64,000 bases of DNA from Rhizobiaceae bacterium (GTDB lineage: Bacteria > Pseudomonadota > Alphaproteobacteria > Rhizobiales > Rhizobiaceae). The DNA lies in NCBI GenBank assembly GCA_017640615.1, contig JAEPQK010000003.1, positions 310,001-374,000 on the forward strand, read 5' to 3'. Positions 50,861 through 60,216 of this stretch are shown piece after piece (position 1 is the first letter of the stretch; the number at the start of each line of letters is the position of its first letter). The notes under the pieces were generated by a model. That model ran no database searches, was not told the origin of the DNA, and saw only the letters and a program-made list of their open reading frames with translations. The position numbers and the translations under genes were made by a program.

Positions 50861-52477
50861 TCAATGCCGGAAGTGCCTCACGCCGGTGAAGACCATCGCG
50901 AGCCCTGCCTTATCGGCGGCGGCTATTACCTCGTCGTCGCGCATCGAACCGCCAGGCTGGATAACCGCCGTCGCACCCGCTTCGGCGGCTGCGAGCAGCC
51001 CGTCCGCGAAGGGAAAGAAGGCATCCGACGCGACTACGGAGCCTACCGCCAGCGACTCTTTCATGCCTGCAGCCTCCGCTGCGTCCTGCGCCTTGCGGGC
51101 GGCGATGCGAGAGGAATCCACCCGGCTCATCTGGCCCGCGCCGATGCCGACGGTCGCGCCGCCTTTCGCATAAACGATGGCATTCGACTTCACGTGTTTC
51201 GCCACCCGGAAGGCAAAGCGCAGATCGGCCATTTCGGCTTCGCTCGGCGCGCGCCGCGTGACGACTTTGAGATCGAGATCGTCGATCACCGCATTGTCGC
51301 GGCCCTGAACGAGCAGCCCGCCGGCAACGCTTTTCGCCATCATGCCGGCAGCACGCGGGTCGGGCAGCTCACCCGCCAATAGCAGCCGCAGATTGGCCTT
51401 CGCTCCGATGATCGCCAGCGCTTCTTCGCTGGCGTCCGGCGCAATGATGACTTCGGTGAAGACCTTCACAATCTCGGCCGCGGTTTCGGCATCCAGCGTC
51501 TGGTTGAGTGCCACGATGCCGCCAAATGCCGAGGTCTGATCGCACAAAAGCGCCTTGTGATAGGCCTCCACCAGCGTCGCGCCTTCGGCCACGCCGCAGG
51601 GATTGGCATGTTTGATGATCGCGACCGCAGGGCTGCGCGCCGGATCGAACTCCGCCACCAGCTCATAGGCGGCGTCTGTATCGTTGATGTTGTTGTAAGA
51701 GAGCTGCTTGCCTTGCACCTGCCGCGCGGTGGCAACGCCCGCGCGCGCAGGACCGCCAGCATAAAATCCCGCCTGCTGATGCGGATTTTCGCCATAGCGC
51801 ATAGATGCCGCAAGCTTGCCGCCAAAGCTGCGATAGGCCGGTTCCGCAATCTCCAGTGCCGATGCGAACCAGCCGGAAATCGCGGCATCATAAGCCGCCA
51901 CGCGGGCAAAGGTTTTCGCCGCCATTTCCTGCCGGAAGCGATAGCCCAGCGCGCCGTCATTTGCGTCCAGCTCGGCGATCAGGGCGTCGTAGTCGGATGG
52001 ATCGGTGACCGCGGCCACATAAGCGTGGTTCTTTGCCGCCGCGCGCAGCATCGCCGGCCCGCCAATGTCGATGTTTTCGACCGTCTCAGCATAGCTGCCG
52101 CCAGCATCCCGCACCGCCTCGAACGGGTAGAGATTGATCACCGCCAGATCCATCGGCCCGATGCCGTGTTCGTCAAGCGCTGCCGCATGCTCGGCATCAT
52201 CGCGAATGGCGAGCAGCCCGCCGTGCACAGAAGGGTGCAGCGTTTTCACGCGGCCATCCATGATTTCGGGAAAGCCGGTCAGCTCTGAAACATCCCTAAC
52301 TGCGATGCCGGCGTCAGCTATCGCCCGCGCCGTACCGCCAGTGGAGACGAGCTCCACACCGCGCTTCGCCAAATCCGCCGCGAGGTCGGTGAGCCCCGCC
52401 TTGTCTGACACGGATAACAGCGCACGGCGAAGCGGCACGCGGTCGGGCGGCGTGATGTTCTTGGCGGCAACGGCCAT
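50861..52477 (-). CDS. purH: Bifunctional AICAR formyltransferase/IMP cyclohydrolase
   Basis: Catalyses the last two steps of IMP synthesis. The 538-residue protein has an N-terminal MGS-like cyclohydrolase domain ([25 protein letters not shown], residues about 15-200). The C-terminal AICAR transformylase domain has the active-site lysine-histidine in [11 protein letters not shown] and ends [14 protein letters not shown] 52477 is the family start, chosen over an open frame to 52537. It sits between the heparinase-like gene and the toxin-antitoxin pair on the same strand. Confidence 0.97.
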   Translation of the reverse strand: MAVAAKNITPPDRVPLRRALLSVSDKAGLTDLAADLAKRGVELVSTGGTARAIADAGIAVRDVSELTGFPEIMDGRVKTLHPSVHGGLLAIRDDAEHAAALDEHGIGPMDLAVINLYPFEAVRDAGGSYAETVENIDIGGPAMLRAAAKNHAYVAAVTDPSDYDALIAELDANDGALGYRFRQEMAAKTFARVAAYDAAISGWFASALEIAEPAYRSFGGKLAASMRYGENPHQQAGFYAGGPARAGVATARQVQGKQLSYNNINDTDAAYELVAEFDPARSPAVAIIKHANPCGVAEGATLVEAYHKALLCDQTSAFGGIVALNQTLDAETAAEIVKVFTEVIIAPDASEEALAIIGAKANLRLLLAGELPDPRAAGMMAKSVAGGLLVQGRDNAVIDDLDLKVVTRRAPSEAEMADLRFAFRVAKHVKSNAIVYAKGGATVGIGAGQMSRVDSSRIAARKAQDAAEAAGMKESLAVGSVVASDAFFPFADGLLAAAEAGATAVIQPGGSMRDDEVIAAADKAGLAMVFTGVRHFRH

Positions 52478-52555
52478 CTGGCGATTTCTCCCGGAAAACA
52501 GAAGCGCGCGAGTTAGCATAGCGCCGCACGAATGCAAGGCCGGGAGAGTGCCCTG

Positions 52556-54265
52556 TCAGCCGACCAGGTCGGTGCGGGTGAAGCGCCAGTTGACCTCGCC
52601 TATGTGCGAGGCTTTGAAGGAAAGTACGATCTGCCGGCTTTTCTGCGGGCCGCCAGTGCCTGCGAAAATGATCGATTCCTCGATCTGCGGCTCGACCGCA
52701 TCGCATGTGAATATCCACACATCTGATGGCGCGCCCTTCAGCACCAGCCGCTCGGACGGATCGAGAAACAGTCCGATTCCCGGATGGATGTGAAAGCGAA
52801 TGGCAACGTGGTCGCGCCCGTCATCGGCTGCCGGCTTGCCGCCGGAGCGATAGAAGCGATCGGTGCCTTCCAGAATATTGCCATTGCCCGAAAGCGCCAT
52901 CTCGCGCTCATGCGTGATGCCGAAGCGCGGCACATAGCCATCATGGCTAGCGATGAAGCCCTCGATCCCGCCTGCATCGGTTCGCTTGACTGGCACACGC
53001 TGCGGCCCACCGGTCAGCGGCGTACCGACCAGCTCCGCCAGCCGCGCCGAGGTTGTAAAGCGGGCTGACGATGTATCGTTGAGCGTTGCGGTCGAATGCG
53101 CAGCGGTCGCGCGGGCAAGCATGCGGAACTCGTCGGCGCCGTAACTATCGACACCGCAATTGACGATGAAGCGATGCCGGCCGGACGACATTTCGAAGGA
53201 CAGGCAGCCGGCGTGCGCGTGATGCGACAGGTCGGAAGGCGGCGCGGTACCCGTGTCAGCGATTACCACCGTACCGCCCATGGCAAGCCGCTGATAGCCG
53301 GAATGCGTGGCGTTGAGCAGCGGGGCGCCGCCGGTGTCGTCATGGTGAAGCAGCGCCGACACACGGTCCTGAACAGTAGCGCCCATGCCGTTGAAGAGTG
53401 CCAGCGTGCCATCCTGATGACGGAAGAAGCGTAGCGCAGGCAGCATGCGCTCCACTGCGGCGATCAGTGCCGCGGGTGGTGCTTCGGCCTGGTTGGCATA
53501 GGTCTGGCGCAGCGGCAGCAGGTCGGAGAGCAGCTCCAACACGGCCATCGGGTTGCGGGATATGTGTCCGCCATCGGGCAGGATTTGTCGCTCGAGCTCG
53601 GCCGAGAGGTGGCCCGTTGCGTTGCGCAGCACCGAATTCGACACCGGCAGTGAAAGCGCTGCGAAAGCGAGTGCCGCGCGCGCACGCAACCGCTCCTCGC
53701 CGTCGCGCATGTCGGGCGCCATCGCACGCAGATAGCGTATCTGCATCGCCAGCGAGCGCAGATACGCACGATAGAAGGTGAGGTCGGCGCCCTGCAGCAC
53801 GACTGTCGAATGCTGAAGCCAGGCGATCACACGCCGGGCCACGATCGCCGGCTCCCAGGCGATGCCGGCAATATTGCGGCCATGCACGGCGAGCCAATCG
53901 CTCACCAGCGCCCGCGCATTGGAGGAGGCGAGTTCGGTGCCGGCCTGGCGCATATGACGCAGCCAGCGGAAACTATGCAGCGAGTTCAGCCAGGCGAGGT
54001 CGGCGACTTGGAGCTGAAACGGCGAATCCCCGCCCATATCCACCAAATGGCCGGCGAGCGGAAAGCGCCCGTGGTAGATCTCGTCGGCAATCTGACTATC
54101 GGCCAGCCGCAAATCTGGCGGCGCGATCAGCACGCGCTCGGGCGTGCTGCCAAGATAGCGCCAGCGTCCGGTGGGGCCACTGCGAATGCGCCGCCGCGCC
54201 CGCCGCCAGAGCGCGCGCGTTGCAAGCATCCATATCGGCGGGCCTGAACCCCTACCGAGTGACAA
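52556..54265 (-). CDS. Heparinase II/III-like protein
   Basis: A 569-residue protein: an N-terminal alpha/alpha-toroid-like region (IYHGRFPLAGHLVDMGGDSPFQ, WLNSLHSFRWLRHM) and a C-terminal beta-sheet lyase domain with conserved histidines (DLSHHAHAGCLSFEMSSGRHRFIVNCG, HSTATLNDTSS). Family members cleave polysaccharides by beta-elimination, but many alphaproteobacterial copies lack known substrates. A TTG start at 54265 is favoured: AGGAGG lies 9 bp upstream; the frame is open to a GTG at 54298. It is between rsmB and purH, an order I recall as common in rhizobia. Confidence 0.85.
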   Translation of the reverse strand: MSLGRGSGPPIWMLATRALWRRARRRIRSGPTGRWRYLGSTPERVLIAPPDLRLADSQIADEIYHGRFPLAGHLVDMGGDSPFQLQVADLAWLNSLHSFRWLRHMRQAGTELASSNARALVSDWLAVHGRNIAGIAWEPAIVARRVIAWLQHSTVVLQGADLTFYRAYLRSLAMQIRYLRAMAPDMRDGEERLRARAALAFAALSLPVSNSVLRNATGHLSAELERQILPDGGHISRNPMAVLELLSDLLPLRQTYANQAEAPPAALIAAVERMLPALRFFRHQDGTLALFNGMGATVQDRVSALLHHDDTGGAPLLNATHSGYQRLAMGGTVVIADTGTAPPSDLSHHAHAGCLSFEMSSGRHRFIVNCGVDSYGADEFRMLARATAAHSTATLNDTSSARFTTSARLAELVGTPLTGGPQRVPVKRTDAGGIEGFIASHDGYVPRFGITHEREMALSGNGNILEGTDRFYRSGGKPAADDGRDHVAIRFHIHPGIGLFLDPSERLVLKGAPSDVWIFTCDAVEPQIEESIIFAGTGGPQKSRQIVLSFKASHIGEVNWRFTRTDLVG

Positions 54266-54468
54266 TGGCCGTGCCCTCCTGACCCCCTGGCCCAACACAG
54301 CGACTCACACCGATTTTCGAAGTCGGATGACCCGTCACCAGCGCGAGGATACGCCACACAGGAACGAACGCCACACCTCGGCCGCAACCGCGCGATCCGG
54401 TCGATTGATCTTACGATTCAACGATTTGTGCAAGGCGTCCATCAAACTGTATGAATGTACCGACAAGG

Positions 54469-55863
54469 TTAACCACGCCTTACCAGCCGCACGGCGAAGA
54501 ACCCGTCGCATCCCGAAAGTGCCTCCGGTTCGACGCGCAGCGCTTCCGGCGTCGTGCGCAGCCAGCCGCATCCGGTGATGAAATCGGCGCTGCCCGGAAC
54601 GGCCTCCGGATCAACAGGATCGATCATGAATTCCGGATTTTCGGCGAGAAAGCTCTCTACAAGCTCCTCACCCTCGAGCGGATCCAGTGAACAATTGGCG
54701 AAGACCACGACCCCGTCCCGTTTGATGAGCGTCACGGCATGGTCGAGCATCCGCCGCTGCAGACTGGCAAGCTTTTCAATGTCCGCCGGCGTCTTCGTCC
54801 ATGGAACGTCAGGGTGGCGCCTTACGGTGCCGGTCGATGAGCAGGGCGCGTCGAGCAAAACTGCATCGAACAGCTTGCCAGGCGAATAGGTGAGTGCATT
54901 GGCCTCTACGATCTCGGCATCGAGCTTCAGGCGCTTGAAATTGGCCCCGAGCCGCTTCAGCCGGCTGGCGGAGAGATCGACGGCGGTAACCTCCGCGCCC
55001 GCCGCGGCGAGCTGCGCGGTCTTGCCGCCGGGTGCCGCGCAAAGGTCAAGCACGCGCTTGCCTTTGACATCGCCGAGCATCGTTGCCGGCAGGCTTGCCG
55101 CCATGTCCTGCACCCACCATGCGCCGTCGGCATAGCCCGGCAGTTCAGCAACCGGCGCGGGAAGACGGCCGACCCTGACCGAGCCGTTTCCAAGCACGAC
55201 GCCGCCGAACTTTTCTGCCCAGCTTTGCGGTTTTGATTTCACGGTGAAGTCCATCTGCGGCTCTAGCCGGTGGATGGCAAGGATGGCCGCCGTCCGCTCC
55301 GCGCCATAGGCATGTACCAGCCGCTGCACAAACCAGTCGGGCGCGTCGGTCGACTGCGCGAGAGCAGCCGGCAACGCCCGCTCCTTACGGCGGCCGAGTT
55401 CACGCAGAACGGCGTTCACCAGCGAAGCGAAACGCCGGCTGCGCGGGTCCGAATTCGCATGCGAAACTGCAAGATCGACAGCCGCGCTGTCCGGCACATC
55501 GAGAAAGAGCATCTGCGCCGCCGCCACATGCAGGATGTGGTCGAGCGTGCGCGCATTGGCCGGCAATGGCCGCTGCAGGCGCTTTTCGATCAGCGCAGTG
55601 ATGGTGCCGCGATACCGCAGCGCCGTGACAAGGATCGCGCGGACCAGAGCCCGGTCGCGCGGTTCCAGCGCCAGAAACTGCGGGTGCCCATGCTCCTGAT
55701 CGGTCAGCGCGTCGAGTGCGGTCGCCTTGTCGATGACGGCGGCCAGCAGCCGCGCCGCAGCCATGCGCGAGGCAAGCCCGGGTCGGTCATCGTGAGCGAC
55801 GGGCGCGGCCTGTCTGGCCGCCGCGGGCTTACCGTCCCTCCGATTTTTCTTATGTTTTACCAA
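54469..55863 (-). CDS. rsmB: 16S rRNA (cytosine-C5) methyltransferase RsmB-type
   Basis: A 464-residue SAM-dependent RNA m5C methyltransferase. An NusB-like RNA-binding domain (residues about 30-165) precedes the Rossmann domain: motif I DLCAAPGGKTAQLAAAG, motif IV LDAPCSSTGTVRRHPD, and the motif VI cysteine in FANCSLDPLEGEE. E. coli RsmB modifies C967 of 16S rRNA. The called start is a TTG at 55863 (upstream is a TGA, no ATG available); the next internal ATG is residue 34, so the true N-terminus is uncertain. Confidence 0.9.
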   Translation of the reverse strand: MVKHKKNRRDGKPAAARQAAPVAHDDRPGLASRMAAARLLAAVIDKATALDALTDQEHGHPQFLALEPRDRALVRAILVTALRYRGTITALIEKRLQRPLPANARTLDHILHVAAAQMLFLDVPDSAAVDLAVSHANSDPRSRRFASLVNAVLRELGRRKERALPAALAQSTDAPDWFVQRLVHAYGAERTAAILAIHRLEPQMDFTVKSKPQSWAEKFGGVVLGNGSVRVGRLPAPVAELPGYADGAWWVQDMAASLPATMLGDVKGKRVLDLCAAPGGKTAQLAAAGAEVTAVDLSASRLKRLGANFKRLKLDAEIVEANALTYSPGKLFDAVLLDAPCSSTGTVRRHPDVPWTKTPADIEKLASLQRRMLDHAVTLIKRDGVVVFANCSLDPLEGEELVESFLAENPEFMIDPVDPEAVPGSADFITGCGWLRTTPEALRVEPEALSGCDGFFAVRLVRRG

Positions 55864-55950
55864 CCGCTTGCCTTGCCCGAATATCTGGTTTCAGGCGCAT
55901 AAGCCGGCAGAGCCGGTTTGTCGAGCTAACGCAATTCGGGGAGAGGCCGG

Positions 55951-56985
55951 TCAGCGCCGGCGGCCTGCGCGCGGTCCGGTCGGGCTGCGGCCCCACGGGT
56001 TCTGTTCCGGCTTGGCCGGCTTCTTGGGCTTTTCGGCTTTGGCCGGCGCAACCCAAGGCCCGTCGTCGTCCTCGGACGCTGTCGGCGTGGCAGCGGATTT
56101 GCGTACCGGCTGTTCGGCACGAACCGGCTGCGTACGCGCGGCGAACTCAGCCTCTATCGCCTGCAGCGCAGCGATGCGGTTTTCGGTGGCCGGATGGGTG
56201 GAGAACAGATTGTCCATGCGCTCGCCCGAAAGCGGGTTGATGATGAACATATGCGCGGTCGCCGGGTTGCGTTCGGCGTCCGGATTATGGACCCCGCGCG
56301 CATGGCTCGCGATCTTCTTCAGCGCCGAGGCAAGCCAGAGCGGCTCGCCGCAAATCTCCGCGCCACGGCGATCGGCCGAATATTCGCGCGTGCGGCTCAC
56401 CGCCATCTGCACCATCATCGCGGCCAGCGGCGCAACGATCATCGCCACCAGAACACCGACAATGCCCAGCGGGTTATTATTGTCACGATTGCCGCCAAAG
56501 AAAAACGCAAAATTGCCAAGCATGGAGATCGCGCCGGCAAGCGTCGCCGTGATCGTCATGGTCAGTGTGTCGCGGTTCTGCACGTGGGCAAGCTCATGCG
56601 CCATCACGCCCGCAACTTCTTCGTGGCTGAGCCGGTTGAGCAGCCCGGTCGTGGCCGCCACGGCCGCGTTTTGCGGGTTGCGACCGGTGGCAAATGCATT
56701 GGGCTGGTCGTTTTCTATCAGATAGACGCGCGGCATCGGCAGGCCAGCACGGCCGGCCAGCTCACGTACAATGCCGTAATATTCAGGCGCGTTGCGCTCA
56801 TCGACCTCCACGGCGCGATGCATGCGCAGCACCATCTTGTCGGAGTTCCAGTAGCTGAAGAGGTTCATGCCGGCCGCAATTACGAATGCGATCAACATGC
56901 CGCCAGAACCGCCAATGACATAACCGACACCCATGAAGAGCGCTGTCATGAAGGCAAGCAGCATTGCCGTGCGGATCATGTTCAT
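55951..56985 (-). CDS. htpX: Membrane zinc protease HtpX
   Basis: A membrane metalloprotease for quality control of membrane proteins. The 344-residue protein has two N-terminal helices (residues about 5-45), the zinc motif HELAH (H130, E131, H134), two further helices near 145-190, and the third zinc ligand region [11 protein letters not shown]. The C-terminal 60 residues are a Pro/Lys/Arg-rich extension absent from E. coli HtpX. ATG 56985 or an ATG two codons later could both start it. Confidence 0.94.
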   Translation of the reverse strand: MNMIRTAMLLAFMTALFMGVGYVIGGSGGMLIAFVIAAGMNLFSYWNSDKMVLRMHRAVEVDERNAPEYYGIVRELAGRAGLPMPRVYLIENDQPNAFATGRNPQNAAVAATTGLLNRLSHEEVAGVMAHELAHVQNRDTLTMTITATLAGAISMLGNFAFFFGGNRDNNNPLGIVGVLVAMIVAPLAAMMVQMAVSRTREYSADRRGAEICGEPLWLASALKKIASHARGVHNPDAERNPATAHMFIINPLSGERMDNLFSTHPATENRIAALQAIEAEFAARTQPVRAEQPVRKSAATPTASEDDDGPWVAPAKAEKPKKPAKPEQNPWGRSPTGPRAGRRR

Positions 56986-57097
56986 GCTTCAACTCCGGTG
57001 CGCCGCGACCAACGCGGTACGATTTCGTCAAATATAGGATGGGGTGCTGCGATTTCCCATTCAATAGCGGCAAGCGATTAGCGGCAGGAGGTTGGAA

Positions 57098-57307
57098 ATG
57101 GCCGATTACGGGCCAAAAACCGGAACGGAAACCAGCGGCCGGAAACGCGATTTGCCTCCGGCGGCCAGACGCGCCTTGGCCGAGGCGGAGGCCCGCCGCG
57201 CCGCGCAGGAAGAGCAAAAGCGCGAAACCGAGATCGGCGGTCCGAAGGGACCGGAACCCGTCCGTTACGGTGACTGGGAACGCAAAGGCCGCGCCGTCGA
57301 CTTTTGA
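57098..57307 (+). CDS. DUF1674 / succinate dehydrogenase assembly factor 4 homologue
   Basis: A 69-residue protein with a basic, Ala/Glu-rich N-terminal half (RALAEAEARRAAQEEQ) and the DUF1674 C-terminal signature GGPKGPEPVRYGDWERKGRAVDF. This block defines the SDHAF4/Sdh8 family; the mitochondrial members bind flavinylated SdhA before complex II assembly. The same role here is inferred, and is notable as the sdh operon lies about 20 kb away. GGAGG 7 bp upstream supports ATG 57098 over TTG 57092. It is divergent from htpX. Confidence 0.88.
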   Translation: MADYGPKTGTETSGRKRDLPPAARRALAEAEARRAAQEEQKRETEIGGPKGPEPVRYGDWERKGRAVDF

Positions 57308-57373
57308 GAGCGGTACATCGATCGCCAGCCGCGCCCCTTGCCAAAATGACGATACAGGAATATTTTCCTCTCT

Positions 57374-57796
57374 ATGTTGAGGATGATCTTCCTGTGCCTG
57401 CTATTGACCACCGCCCCGGCCTGGGGCGAGACGATTGCCGGCCCGGTCGAGGCGCGCGTGCTGCGCGTGATCGACGGCGACAGCTTTGTCGCGGAAGCGC
57501 GCGTGTGGCCGGGCCATGTGATCACCGTCAATGTGAGAATACGCGGCATCGATGCGCCGGAACTGCGAAGCCGTTGCGCGGCCGAGCGTGTCGCGGCAGC
57601 GCGTTCCAGAACCGCGCTTGCAGCGATGATCGGCACGGGCCCTGTCGGCATGACCAATATTGGCGGTGGCAAGTTCTATGGTCGCGTTCTCGCAGATGTC
57701 ACCGGACCGGATGGAAGGCCTCTGGCTTCCGCCATGACCATCAGTGCGTTTGCGAAGCCATATTCGGGCGGCAAGCGCACGCCCTACTGCCGCTGA
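57374..57796 (+). CDS. Exported thermonuclease-like (SNase-fold) protein
   Basis: A 140-residue protein with a signal peptide (MIFLCLLLTTAPAWG-ET) and an SNase-type OB fold: VLRVIDGDSFVAEARVWPG, VRIRGIDAPELRSRCAAERVAA. The D/T(D)GD and R-G-I-D-A-P-E motifs are conserved, but the later catalytic Arg-Glu pattern of staphylococcal nuclease is less clear (KFYGRVLADVT has the Arg). It may be a nuclease or a binding-only relative. It follows DUF1674 by 66 bp on the same strand. Confidence 0.85.
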   Translation: MLRMIFLCLLLTTAPAWGETIAGPVEARVLRVIDGDSFVAEARVWPGHVITVNVRIRGIDAPELRSRCAAERVAAARSRTALAAMIGTGPVGMTNIGGGKFYGRVLADVTGPDGRPLASAMTISAFAKPYSGGKRTPYCR

Positions 57797-58026
57797 AACA
57801 CACCTTGTGCCTTTGCGGCACGAGCACGGCTTCTGCAGTCAGCAAGCGCGACATCAATACCGCCTCACTTAACGCTTTGCTAACCCTGTATGCCGGATCG
57901 ATCCTCATAAAATCAATGAGTTAGGACCCATGCACCCGAACGGACGGGTATTCACCACCTGCTTGGCAGACATCCTGCACCACCGTCATCGAACAGCGTC
58001 AAAGCGTTATGTTTGGAGACAGTTGC

Positions 58027-59343
58027 ATGATTTCGTTCCGGAACGCCCTGAGTTCCTTCCGAGCAGCCCGCAACGGCAATTTCGCCGTTCTCACTGCCGC
58101 CGTATCGGCGGCGCTGGTTCTGGCAGGTGGGCTTGCGCTGAATATCGGCCAGGTCACCATGACCCGCTCCAACCTCCTCAACGCCCTGGATGCCGCAGTC
58201 ACCTCGACGGCGCGCGACATCACCACCGGCCGAGTTGCCGCGAAGGACGCACGCGCGACCGTGGAGGCTTTTCTGCTCGCAAATGGCGGCACCGGTTTTG
58301 CCTCGGAGGACCAGATCAAGCTGGTAAGCCTTGTCGCCGACCAGAAGGCCCGCACCTTGCGCGCCAATGCAAGCGTGACAATCGATCTGGCCTTCCCGGT
58401 TTTCGCAGGCGGTTCGAAGCGCACGATTAATGTTGAATCGGCGGCGGTCTATTCTGACCGCAAGATCGAAGTTGCCATGATGCTGGATGTGACCGGCTCC
58501 ATGAGCGGACGCAAGCTGCGCGATCTGAAAAAGGCGGCGCGCAACGCGATCGAAACGTTGCTGGCGTCGAACAGCAAGGCAAATCCCCGCGTAAGGGTTG
58601 CGCTGGTGCCATATGCAACTGCGGTCAACACCGGCCCGCTTTCCAACACCGTATTTGTGGAACCGAGCTTTACAGTAGGCGAGCCGCCCCGCCTTGACGG
58701 GCCGATTCTCATTGGCGGCGGCGGCAGTTTCGATGGCTGCGCGACAGAGCGTAAAGGGTCGCTGCAGTTCACGGACGCCTCGCCCTATGACGCCATGATC
58801 AACCGCGACATTCGCCTTGGCTATTGCCCGTCAAACGAAGTGACACCGCTGACCACGGATCATGACGATCTCTGGGGTTCGGTCGATAGTTTCAGGGCTG
58901 CAGGTTACACGGCAGGCCATATCGGCATTCAGTGGAGTTGGTACCTGCTTTCGCCGAAATGGGCGTCCGTAATGCCGGCGTCGGCGAAGCCCGGCGCCTA
59001 TGATCCGAAAAAGGTCGGCAAATACGCGATCCTGATGACCGATGGAGAGTTCAACACGGCCTATGCCGGTGTCGGGCGCGGTGGCGTAACCGATGGTGGC
59101 CAGGTGCGTCGCTCAGGCGACCACGCCAAACGCCTCTGCGAGGAGATGAAAGCTGAAGGGATCGAGATATTCACGATCGGCTTTATGCTCAACGAGCGCG
59201 ATGCCAAGGATGTGATGCGTGCCTGCGCCTCCGACGACAAAGGCTCGGTAAAACACTTCTACGACACCAGCAACGGCACAGAGCTCGATGCCGCGTTTCA
59301 GGATATCGCCGCCAATATCGAGCGCCTGGCACTTACACGGTAG
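58027..59343 (+). CDS. TadG/TadE-like pilus-assembly protein with VWA domain
   Basis: A 438-residue protein with an N-terminal TadE/TadG-type segment and membrane helix (RNGNFAVLTAAVSAALVLAGGLALNIGQ). A von Willebrand factor A domain follows with the MIDAS motif DVTGSMSG (near residue 158) and YAILMTDGEFNT further on. TadG-like proteins are linked to Flp pilus assembly or envelope adhesion. No other tad genes are present, so this is an orphan copy. ATG 58027 is favoured by GGAG at 58015-58018; an ATG six codons upstream also fits. Confidence 0.88.
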   Translation: MISFRNALSSFRAARNGNFAVLTAAVSAALVLAGGLALNIGQVTMTRSNLLNALDAAVTSTARDITTGRVAAKDARATVEAFLLANGGTGFASEDQIKLVSLVADQKARTLRANASVTIDLAFPVFAGGSKRTINVESAAVYSDRKIEVAMMLDVTGSMSGRKLRDLKKAARNAIETLLASNSKANPRVRVALVPYATAVNTGPLSNTVFVEPSFTVGEPPRLDGPILIGGGGSFDGCATERKGSLQFTDASPYDAMINRDIRLGYCPSNEVTPLTTDHDDLWGSVDSFRAAGYTAGHIGIQWSWYLLSPKWASVMPASAKPGAYDPKKVGKYAILMTDGEFNTAYAGVGRGGVTDGGQVRRSGDHAKRLCEEMKAEGIEIFTIGFMLNERDAKDVMRACASDDKGSVKHFYDTSNGTELDAAFQDIAANIERLALTR

Positions 59344-59361
59344 ATAAAGCTTCAAAAGCAA

Positions 59362-59384
59362 AGGGCCGGCTTTTCGCCGGCCCT
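59362..59384 (+). terminator. Hairpin after the TadG-like gene
   Basis: AGGGCCGGC-TTTTC-GCCGGCCCT, a perfect 9-bp stem, 18 bp after the stop. A weak T-rich tail (GCTTTCC) follows a few bases later; probably a terminator. Confidence 0.6.
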
Positions 59385-59452
59385 CCGTGCTTTCCGTCCG
59401 TGGCGCGGCCCGTGGCGGCAGCCTGGGCTGCCGGCCGCGCTTCACGCGCCTG

Positions 59453-59518
59453 TCAGGAAGACTGCTTCCTGAAAGGACGATCCGCCGGGGCCACGCTACG
59501 GTTGAAACCACTCGACAT
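59453..59518 (-). CDS. Candidate 21-residue peptide with extended Shine-Dalgarno
   Basis: On the minus strand AAAGGAGGTGATCC, an exact complement of the 16S rRNA 3' tail, is followed one base later by ATG 59518. The frame encodes MSSGFNRSVAPADRPFRKQS and one more Ser before TGA at 59453. The last codons overlap a hairpin (TCAGGAAG-ACTG-CTTCCTGA, 59453-59472), and another hairpin GGCAGCC/GGCTGCC follows at 59417-59432. It lies 84 bp after the end of the lysE-like gene on the same strand. It may be a real small protein, a leader peptide, or a ribosome-binding decoy; no family recognised. Confidence 0.55.
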   Translation of the reverse strand: MSSGFNRSVAPADRPFRKQSS

Positions 59519-59601
59519 CGGATCACCTCCTTTCAGTTCGTTGAACACAAGGCGATGATGCCGGCAAAATCCGGCTGCGGCAACCCCTTACGGAATTACG
59601 C

Positions 59602-60213
59602 TCAGCGTGTTGCTATTGCTCCGGCCGCGCCTGCCATCGCGGTCGCGCTCACCCGGTTGGCGATGCGCGTGGCGCGCGGGCTTCTGAGCAGGCGGCGCGC
59701 CTGCGCCGCGGCAAACGCCCAGCCCAAATCGACAGCAACCAGCACCACGGCCATGGTAGCAGTCAATTCGGCCCAGCCGAGCACGGTCACCGAACCGAGA
59801 TCGACGATGGTGGGCAGAAGTGCCAGATAAAACACCATGATTTTGGGGTTGCCGAGCGTCACCGCCATGCCGGCGAGAAACAGCTTGATGGGCGAATCCG
59901 ACTTCGGCAGCGCAGCACCCTCTTCCGCGACGGGCGCTGTCCACATCTTCCAGGCGAGCCACAGGAGATAGGCGACGCCCGCCCATTTGATCACGACAAA
60001 GGCGAGGTGAAAGCTCTGCGCCACGACCGCCAGTCCGAAAATGGCCAGCGACAGCCAAATCGCCTCGCCGACCCACATCGCCGCCAGAAAGGGCAGGACG
60101 TCCCTGACGCCGCGCGTGAGCACGCGGGCGACAAGTGCGGCGATGCTCGGGCCCGGCGACCCCGCGGACACGACCAGCGCGCCCGCGAAAATCAGCAGCG
60201 ATGTAAGGTCCAA
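59602..60213 (-). CDS. LysE/RhtB-family amino acid exporter
   Basis: A 203-residue inner-membrane exporter of the LysE/RhtB family with about six helices. The signature SAGSPGPSIAALVARVLTRG near residue 17 (GPG/S element) and GMAVTLGNPKIMVFYLALLPTIVDLG near 115 are diagnostic. Substrate is probably an amino acid or small amine; which one is unknown. It ends acs-lysE, starting 3 bp after the acs stop on the same strand, so the two are co-transcribed. Confidence 0.9.
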   Translation of the reverse strand: MDLTSLLIFAGALVVSAGSPGPSIAALVARVLTRGVRDVLPFLAAMWVGEAIWLSLAIFGLAVVAQSFHLAFVVIKWAGVAYLLWLAWKMWTAPVAEEGAALPKSDSPIKLFLAGMAVTLGNPKIMVFYLALLPTIVDLGSVTVLGWAELTATMAVVLVAVDLGWAFAAAQARRLLRSPRATRIANRVSATAMAGAAGAIATR

Positions 60214-60216
60214 AGC

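Noticed and set aside
57930..58430. A 166-codon frame overlapping the TadG-like start
   Set aside because: It is out of frame with the VWA protein, Arg/Pro-rich without family features, and the VWA frame has a well-placed Shine-Dalgarno.
59506..59536. Match to the 3' end of 16S rRNA (GGATCACCTCCTTTC)
   Set aside because: No other 16S sequence is nearby. The match is better explained as the reverse complement of an extended Shine-Dalgarno on the minus strand.
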